The notes under the pieces: generated by a model
Seen by the model: the letters and a program-made list of their open reading frames with translations, nothing else
Database searches by the model: none
What the model was told of the DNA's origin: nothing
Program-made: the position numbers and the translations under genes
Assembly (NCBI GenBank): GCA_036494925.1
Contig: DASXNR010000112.1
Span: forward strand, 1 to 10,654
Reading direction: 5' to 3'
Source: JAMXLO01 sp036494925
GTDB taxonomy: Bacteria; Pseudomonadota; Alphaproteobacteria; Acetobacterales; Acetobacteraceae
DNA: 10,654 nucleotides
In this document: positions 6,067 through 10,654 of the stretch, piece after piece
Numbering within the stretch: position 1 is the first letter of the stretch
Layout: each line of letters opens with the position of its first letter

Positions 6067-7527
6067 ATGCTGTTCAACTCACCGGAATTCGTGCTGGGCT
6101 TTCTGCCGGTCGCGCTCGGCGGGTTCTTCCTGGTCGGACGCGCCGGCGGGACGCGCTGGGCCCTGGGCTGGCTGGTCGCCGCCAGCCTGTTCTTCTACGG
6201 CTGGTGGAATCCGAAGTTCGTCGCGTTGCTGGCCGGGTCGATCCTGGCGAACTACGGGTTCGGCCAGCGGATTCTGCTTCTGGCGCACGGCGGCCGGCAG
6301 CACGCTGCGCGGCGCTGGCTGATCGCGGGCGTCACCGCCAATCTGGCACTGTTGGGCTGGTTCAAATACGCCAACTTCCTGATCCACGACGTGGCCCGGC
6401 TGAACACGCCCGAGCTGACCATCTTCCTGCCGCTGGCGATCAGCTTCTTCACCTTTCAGCAGATCATGTTCCTGCTCGAGAGCCGAAGCGGCGATCGCGT
6501 CGACGCCGGCCCGCTACCGTATGCCGCGTTCATCGCGTTCTTCCCGCACCTGATCGCCGGGCCGATCGTGCGGCCGCGCGAGATCATGCCGCAGTTGCTC
6601 GCCGCCGACCTCGTGACACCCAGGGCCGAGCACATCGCCGAGGGGCTTACGATCTTCCTGCTCGGGCTGGCGAAGAAGGTCGTGCTCGCGGACACGTTCG
6701 CGCATTACTCGGACGTGGGGTTCGCCGCCGCGGCACAGGGCGCGCCATTGAGTTTCGTCGAGGCATGGTACGCCGCCGCCTCGTACGCGCTGCAGATCTA
6801 TTTCGATTTCTCCGGCTACTCCGACATGGCGATCGGGCTGGCTCGCATGTTGAACGTGCGTTTTCCACTGAACTTCGCCAGCCCATACAAGGCGACGAGC
6901 ATCGCCGAGTTCTGGCGCTGCTGGCATATCACGCTGAGCCGGTTCCTGCGCGACAACGTCTATATCCCGCTCGGAGGCAACCGGCGTGGCGAGGCACGAC
7001 GCAACGTCAACCTGATGGCGACGATGCTGCTGGGCGGGCTATGGCACGGGTCGGCGTGGAACTTCGTGCTGTGGGGCGGATTGCACGGGTTCTATCTGGT
7101 GTTGCACGGCCAGTTCCCCTGGCGGCTTCCTGCCGCTGCCGGCCGCGCCTTGACGCTGCTTGCCGTCGTCATTGCCTGGGTGCCATTCCGGGCAGACGGG
7201 TTGGAGGCAACGCGCGCAATGTTGCGCGGCATGGCAGGGTGCAACGGCATCGCATTGCCGCAGATGATCGTGCACGCCTTCCCACCGCTCGCCGCAATCG
7301 CAACGCCGGTACCGCTGCTGCCCTTCCTCGGCGATGCAAGAACACTGAGCTTTCCCGAAGTCTCCGCCTGCCTGCTGGTAGGCTGGACGATCGTCCTGGC
7401 GCTGCCGACGGTGCATGAGCTGTCGGATCGTGCACGCGGCTGGGCGCTGACCGGCGGCTTCGCGTTCACCGTGCAGGCGTTGTTCTTCGCGCCGCATGTG
7501 ACGCCGTTTTTGTACTTCCAATTCTGA
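6067..7527 (+). CDS. MBOAT family membrane-bound O-acyltransferase (AlgI/PatA-like)
   Basis: Members of this family pass an acyl (usually acetyl) group across the cytoplasmic membrane to a periplasmic partner, which then modifies alginate, cellulose, other exopolysaccharide or peptidoglycan. The 486-residue product matches the family length and opens MLFNSPEFVLGFLPVALGGF, the characteristic AlgI start. About ten hydrophobic segments follow, for example FFLVGRAG…WLVAASLFFYGWW and ALQIYFDFSGYSDMAIGLAR. The signature FWRCWHITLSRFLRDNVYIP contains H287, and the active-site motif GGLWHGSAWNFVLWGGLHGF contains H327, equivalent to the essential AlgI histidine. The ATG at 6067 is preferred over the open frame from 5965 because homologues begin at MLFNS; no strong ribosome site is visible. 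The next gene encodes an SGNH-like partner on the same strand. The acceptor polymer cannot be told from sequence; no exopolysaccharide synthase lies nearby. Family membership is certain. Confidence 0.95.
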   Translation: MLFNSPEFVLGFLPVALGGFFLVGRAGGTRWALGWLVAASLFFYGWWNPKFVALLAGSILANYGFGQRILLLAHGGRQHAARRWLIAGVTANLALLGWFKYANFLIHDVARLNTPELTIFLPLAISFFTFQQIMFLLESRSGDRVDAGPLPYAAFIAFFPHLIAGPIVRPREIMPQLLAADLVTPRAEHIAEGLTIFLLGLAKKVVLADTFAHYSDVGFAAAAQGAPLSFVEAWYAAASYALQIYFDFSGYSDMAIGLARMLNVRFPLNFASPYKATSIAEFWRCWHITLSRFLRDNVYIPLGGNRRGEARRNVNLMATMLLGGLWHGSAWNFVLWGGLHGFYLVLHGQFPWRLPAAAGRALTLLAVVIAWVPFRADGLEATRAMLRGMAGCNGIALPQMIVHAFPPLAAIATPVPLLPFLGDARTLSFPEVSACLLVGWTIVLALPTVHELSDRARGWALTGGFAFTVQALFFAPHVTPFLYFQF

Positions 7528-7585
7528 TGCTGATTGTTCCAATCATTGCGAGTTCCGCACCGGCCTGTCGGCCGACGATCCCCGC

Positions 7586-7662
7586 CGTCGTTCCCGCGCA
7601 AGCGGGAACTCAGGGCGAGGTCCGTGCGGTTGCCCTGGGTCCCCGCTTTCGAGGGGATGACA
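7586..7662. repeat. Paired REP/BIME-like inverted repeat between MBOAT and SGNH genes
   Basis: Two 31-nt arms (7586-7616 and 7632-7662) are imperfect reverse complements of each other around a 15-nt centre. Each arm is itself a hairpin: TTCCCGC-GCAA-GCGGGAA at 7591-7608, and TCCCC…GGGGA at 7640-7653 or so. The outer ends read CGTCGTTCCCGC… and …GGGGATGACA. This matches the common GTCATTCCCGCGAAAGCGGGAA-type repeat scattered in intergenic regions of many proteobacteria (compare neisserial dRS3 and REP doublets). It probably terminates or stabilises the MBOAT mRNA. It cannot be mobile by itself; no RAYT transposase is in the window. Confidence 0.85.
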
Positions 7663-7721
7663 ATGGGGAGCAGGTTTTTGTTAAGCGCGAAGCGAGGACG
7701 CCATCGAGCGACGGTTGCGCC

Positions 7722-8762
7722 ATGTCCACCGGATTGCATCATCGCTTCGCTGCCATAAGGCAGTTGCTCTCCGCCTGCCTGGCATCACTGCTGCTGTATG
7801 CGCTGGCGTTTGGCTTCGTTCTCGACCGTCCCCTCTCACTCGGCTTCCTGCAAACCCAGATCGACACGAAGCTTGCGCGCGCCGGCGCAATCGACGGACC
7901 GAAGCTGGTCATCCTGGCAGGCTCCAACGGCCCTTATTCGCATCGCTGCGAGATCATCGAACCGATCCTGGGCGTGCCATGCGTCAACGGCGGCGTCGCG
8001 GTCGGCATCGGGCTGGACTACCTGTTCGCGCGCTGGCAGCACGTGCTTCACCCAGGCGACGTCGTGTACCTGCCGATGGAGGAGGCGCAGTATGTCAGGA
8101 CAGGCGCCGCGACCGCCGTGGGTCCGGACGCCGCCATCATGTTCCGCCACGACCGGCGAACGCTCGCCTCGCTGCCACCGGAACGCTGGCTTGCCGCGTT
8201 GTTCTCGTTCGATCTGCGTGCCGCGCTGATGGCGCCGATCGAAACTGCGCTGCTGTTGGCACATTTCCACGATCCGCGTGCCGAGAGCACCGGCACGACC
8301 AACGCGTGGGGCGATCACATCGGCCATACCGCCGAACTCGCCGCGAGCAGCCGAGCGGTGCTGGCGGCCGCGACACCATACCATCCATCGCCCGGGCAAA
8401 TCCGTGCCGGCCACGGCAGTGCGCTGATTGCCGCGTTCATCCGGCAGGCCACTGCCCGGGGCGTGCATGTGATCGGCGGGCTGCCGACCGAATTCGCCGA
8501 TGCGCCGATTCCGCCCACTACGCTGCAGGCGATTCGATCCGTCTACACGGAGAACGGCGGCGACTTCCTCGTGCTGCCGAACTTCAGCCGCTATCCGCGA
8601 TCGGCTTTCTTCGATACCCCCGAGCACCTGAACGAGACCTGGCAGGTCGCGCACTCGCAGCTGCTCGCCGAGCAGCTGCGATCGCATCGCGCGTCCATTG
8701 CAGCAGTTCGTCCTGCCGATCCAGCAGATCCTCCGGCACCACGTAGTACGCGGACAGACTGA
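7722..8762 (+). CDS. SGNH/GDSL-like membrane-anchored protein, partner of the MBOAT acyltransferase
   Basis: With ATG at 7722 the protein has 346 residues: an N-terminal membrane anchor (about 14-34, LLSACLASLLLYALAFGFVL) and an exported domain. A block-I-like LVILAGSNGPYSHR places a candidate nucleophile at S68. Near the C-terminus FFDTPEHLNE supplies D298 and H302, the expected Asp/His of an SGNH triad. Proteins of this layout (AlgX/AlgJ, PatB and relatives) receive the acyl group from an MBOAT and put it on the polymer, which fits the neighbour upstream. The open frame actually begins at an ATG overlapping the MBOAT stop (7527), but its first 65 residues are translated repeat sequence (…PAVVPAQAGTQG…GPRFRGDD), so I prefer 7722 even though it lacks a clear Shine-Dalgarno. 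Residues from about 320 on (RSHRASIAAVRPADPADPPA…) look like out-of-gene read-through and lie antisense to tfoX. The family call is moderate because the serine block is atypical. Confidence 0.78.
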   Translation: MSTGLHHRFAAIRQLLSACLASLLLYALAFGFVLDRPLSLGFLQTQIDTKLARAGAIDGPKLVILAGSNGPYSHRCEIIEPILGVPCVNGGVAVGIGLDYLFARWQHVLHPGDVVYLPMEEAQYVRTGAATAVGPDAAIMFRHDRRTLASLPPERWLAALFSFDLRAALMAPIETALLLAHFHDPRAESTGTTNAWGDHIGHTAELAASSRAVLAAATPYHPSPGQIRAGHGSALIAAFIRQATARGVHVIGGLPTEFADAPIPPTTLQAIRSVYTENGGDFLVLPNFSRYPRSAFFDTPEHLNETWQVAHSQLLAEQLRSHRASIAAVRPADPADPPAPRSTRTD

Positions 8763-8985
8763 CCTCCCGCTCGCCGCGCTGATAGCTGAATGGCCTGCTG
8801 CCGGCCCGCTCGAACCGTTCCCGCGTTATATCATCCACCCGCAGATACATCGCCTCACGCGCCAGCAGCGCGAACATCACGCCGCCGTGGAACAACCCGA
8901 CACCGCTGAACATGCGGCGCGGTAATGGAGCCAGCGGACCGAGCAGGTCCAGAATGAATTCCTCGAAGCCGCGGCTGACCGCCAT
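8584..8985 (-). CDS. TfoX/Sxy N-terminal domain protein, C-terminus running into the antisense of the SGNH gene
   Basis: The 133-residue product matches the TfoX N-terminal domain over about residues 1-107: FEEFILDLLGPLAPLPRRMF, GLFHGGVMFALLAREAMYLR, FSYQRGEREVSLSAYYVVPE and DELLQWTRDAIAAARRA. TfoX/Sxy controls competence in gammaproteobacteria, where a second C-terminal domain is present. Stand-alone N-domain proteins such as this one, usually about 105-115 residues, have no established role in alphaproteobacteria. The ATG (8985-8983) is three bases after the serA stop on the same strand, so the two are probably co-transcribed. The last 25 or so residues (SARPARSRSGARGYRRKPIA…) are arginine-rich and are read from DNA antisense to the SGNH gene, which suggests that the original stop was lost. 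Overlap with the SGNH gene is 179 bp. Confidence 0.82.
   Translation of the reverse strand: MAVSRGFEEFILDLLGPLAPLPRRMFSGVGLFHGGVMFALLAREAMYLRVDDITRERFERAGSRPFSYQRGEREVSLSAYYVVPEDLLDRQDELLQWTRDAIAAARRAAASARPARSRSGARGYRRKPIADSG
8655..8681. repeat. 27-nt perfect palindrome at the meeting point of the convergent SGNH and tfoX genes
   Basis: TCGCAGCTGCTCG (8655-8667) is followed by one base and then its exact reverse complement CGAGCAGCTGCGA (8669-8681). It codes SQLLAEQLR in the SGNH frame and falls where both proteins would be expected to end. A 13-bp arm is unlikely by chance alone, although the repeated CAG-CTG and GAG-CTC codons favour self-complementarity. It could fold into a strong bidirectional attenuating hairpin; there is no T-run on either strand. 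Confidence 0.6.
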
Positions 8986-8988
8986 CGC

Positions 8989-10587
8989 TCAGAACGCCAG
9001 CGAGGTCGCCTGCATCACCAGCGGCAGGGTGCGCACCATCGACAGCACGTCCTCGGGCACCTCCTCGTCCACCGATACCAGGCAGATCGCGTCGCCGCCC
9101 TGATTGGCGCGGCCGAGATGGAAGGTCGCGATGTTGATGCCCGCGCCCGCCAGCGTGGCACCGAAGCGACCGATGAAGCCCGGCTTGTCCTGGTTGGTCA
9201 CGTACAACATGTGCGGCGCGAAATCGGCCTCGACCTTGATGCCCTTGATCTCCACGATGCGCGGCCGAGATCCGGCGAACAGTGTGCCGGCGACCGACCG
9301 TGCCAGTTGGTCGGTCTCCACCGTGACACGGATCAGCGTCTGGTACTCGCTGTCGCGGTCGTGCACCGTCTCGGCCACGTCGATGCCGTGATCGCGCGCG
9401 GCGACCGGCGCGTTGACCATGTTGACGCCTTCCATCACCGGCGTCATCAGGCCGGCGAGCGCGGCGGCACTCAGCGGACGCGTGTTCAGCGCCGCGGCAT
9501 GACCTTCGTACTCGATCAGCACGCGGCGGATCACGCCTTCCCGTGCCTGGGTGAGCTGGCCGGCGAACGCCCCGAGCAGACGGCAAAGCTCCATGTACGG
9601 CTTCAGCCGCGGCGCATCCTCGGCTGAAACGGACGGCATGTTGATCGCATTCGCCACCGCGCCGGTGAGCAGGAAGTCGCTCATCTGCTCGGCGATCTGC
9701 AGCGCCACGTTCTCCTGCGCTTCGGCCGTCGCGGCGCCGAGATGCGGCGTGCACACGACATTCTCCAGCGCGAACAGCGGCGACTGCGTCGCGGGTTCGG
9801 TCTCGAACACATCGAGCGCGGCACCGGCGACGTGGCCGGATTCGATCGCCTCGGCCAGCGCCGGTTCGTCAACCAGGCCGCCACGGGCGCAGTTGATAAT
9901 GCGCACGCCGCGCGCGGTCTTCGCCAGAGCCTCGCGTGAGAGGATGCTGCGTGTCGCATCGGTCAGCGGCGTGTGCAGCGTGATGAAGTCGGCGCGTGCC
10001 AGCAGATCATCCAGCTCGACCTTCTCCACGCCAAGCTCGAGCGCGCGCTTCTCGTTGAGGAAGGGGTCGTAGGCGAGCACCCGCATCTTCAGGCCGATGG
10101 CACGGTCGGCGACGATCGAGCCGATGTTGCCGCAGCCGATCAGGCCGAGCGTCTTGCCGGTGAGCTCCACGCCCATGAAGCGGTTCTTCTCCCATTTGCC
10201 CGCCTTGGTGGAGGCTGACGCTTCGGGGACCTGTCGCGCCAGAGCGAACATCATGGCGATGGCGTGTTCGGCGGCGGTGATGGTGTTGCCGTGAGGCGTG
10301 TTCATCACCACCACGCCGCGTGCGGTGGCGGAGCGGATGTCCACGTTGTCCACGCCGATGCCGGCGCGGCCGACGACCTTGAGGTTGGTCGCGACGTCGA
10401 GCAGTTCGCGGGTGACCTTGGTGGCGGAGCGGACCGCGAGGCCGTCGTACGGGGCGATGATGGCGCGCAGGTCGGCGGGCGACAGGCCAGGCTTCAGGTC
10501 GACGTCGATGCCGCGGCGGCGGAAGATGTCCACTGCGGCCGGGGAGAGTTTGTCGCTGATCAAAACTTTGGGCATGGGATCACTCAC
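8989..10587 (-). CDS. serA: D-3-phosphoglycerate dehydrogenase
   Basis: SerA oxidises 3-phosphoglycerate to 3-phosphohydroxypyruvate with NAD+, the first committed step of serine synthesis in the cytoplasm. The 532-residue product is the long form. Its split substrate-binding domain (1-105 and about 290-320) surrounds a Rossmann domain with GLIGCGNIGS (G151, G153, G156). The catalytic residues are R235 (INCARGG), E264 (DVFETEP) and H282 (TPHLGAAT). An intervening ASB-type domain (about 325-450) and a C-terminal ACT domain (about 460-532, LYVTNQDKPGFIGRFGATLA) follow; ACT domains often mediate serine feedback, so that regulation is likely but not shown. The start shown is GTG (10587-10585), with AGGGG nine bases upstream. 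ATG at 10575-10573 (MPKVLISDKL) is equally in keeping with homologues and would remove four residues. tfoX follows after three bases; hisZ, its usual neighbour in relatives, is displaced to the left edge. Confidence 0.97.
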   Translation of the reverse strand: MSDPMPKVLISDKLSPAAVDIFRRRGIDVDLKPGLSPADLRAIIAPYDGLAVRSATKVTRELLDVATNLKVVGRAGIGVDNVDIRSATARGVVVMNTPHGNTITAAEHAIAMMFALARQVPEASASTKAGKWEKNRFMGVELTGKTLGLIGCGNIGSIVADRAIGLKMRVLAYDPFLNEKRALELGVEKVELDDLLARADFITLHTPLTDATRSILSREALAKTARGVRIINCARGGLVDEPALAEAIESGHVAGAALDVFETEPATQSPLFALENVVCTPHLGAATAEAQENVALQIAEQMSDFLLTGAVANAINMPSVSAEDAPRLKPYMELCRLLGAFAGQLTQAREGVIRRVLIEYEGHAAALNTRPLSAAALAGLMTPVMEGVNMVNAPVAARDHGIDVAETVHDRDSEYQTLIRVTVETDQLARSVAGTLFAGSRPRIVEIKGIKVEADFAPHMLYVTNQDKPGFIGRFGATLAGAGINIATFHLGRANQGGDAICLVSVDEEVPEDVLSMVRTLPLVMQATSLAF

Positions 10588-10609
10588 TGATATGGGCCCC
10601 TCCCCCCAG

Positions 10610-10630
10610 CCCCTCCCGCGACAGGAGGGG
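10610..10630. repeat. GC-rich hairpin upstream of serA
   Basis: CCCCTCC (10610-10616) and GGAGGGG (10624-10630) form a perfect 7-bp stem around a 7-base loop, 23 to 43 bases upstream of the serA GTG. A further C-rich block (10597-10607) lies between it and the gene. Hairpins built of CCCCTCCCG…CGGGAGGGG units are common intergenic repeats in GC-rich proteobacteria, so this may be one copy of a dispersed element. It may also be part of the serA leader. The serA promoter probably lies beyond the window edge. Confidence 0.5.
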
Positions 10631-10654
10631 AGTATCTAACGACACAATACTCCT

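Noticed and set aside
6027..7418. Plus-strand ORF of 463 codons in another frame of the MBOAT gene
   Set aside because: Its translation is rich in Arg, Ala and Gly with no membrane segments, the typical product of a shifted GC-rich frame; the MBOAT frame carries the family signatures.
7586..7662. CRISPR unit or insertion sequence
   Set aside because: There are only two arms in inverted orientation with no further copies or spacers, and no transposase or terminal duplication; it fits a REP-type doublet.
8855..9754. Minus-strand ORF of 299 codons inside serA
   Set aside because: It is an out-of-frame reading of serA, low in complexity and without recognisable motifs.

Overview
The window comes from a GC-rich proteobacterial chromosome, most likely an alphaproteobacterium of the Rhodospirillales type (Acetobacteraceae is a reasonable guess, not proven). 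The clues are the high GC3 of every real gene, a HisZ-type histidine regulator, and a long-form SerA lying upstream of hisZ on the same strand. In many alphaproteobacteria serA, hisZ and purA are neighbours. Here serA (right edge) and the start of hisZ (left edge) still point the same way but are separated by about 8.3 kb of other genes, so the middle looks like accessory DNA placed into a housekeeping locus.

Left to right: the N-terminus of hisZ (1-281, minus) is followed by an AT-richer non-coding stretch with a plausible promoter. That promoter faces a tightly packed plus-strand operon of three genes: a TPR protein with an unrecognised N-terminal domain (591-1826), a PAAR spike protein with a C-terminal HExxH domain (1816-3087), and a small protein with two CPxC knuckles (3084-3494). 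The operon has the layout of a type VI secretion (T6SS) effector module: possible adaptor or chaperone, PAAR-tipped putative metallopeptidase toxin, and cognate immunity protein. A VgrG spike gene (5445-3520, minus) converges on it. No core T6SS genes (sheath, baseplate, membrane complex) are present, so this is an outlying effector island that would rely on an apparatus encoded elsewhere.

Upstream of vgrG lie a 50-residue ORF with a Sec signal peptide (5800-5648, minus) and a dyad-containing intergenic region. Then, on the plus strand, come an AlgI/PatA-like MBOAT O-acyltransferase (6067-7527) and an SGNH-like membrane-anchored partner (7722-8762), a pair expected to acylate an extracytoplasmic polysaccharide or peptidoglycan. 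A paired inverted repeat of REP/BIME type sits between the two. The SGNH gene runs 179 bp into the antisense strand of a TfoX N-terminal-domain gene (8985-8584, minus). The expected natural ends of both proteins meet at a 27-nt perfect palindrome (8655-8681), which may mark the island edge.

The right part is serA (10587-8989, minus), three bases upstream of tfoX and probably co-transcribed with it. Upstream of serA there is a GC-rich hairpin. No tRNA, rRNA, CRISPR, transposase or integrase was seen.
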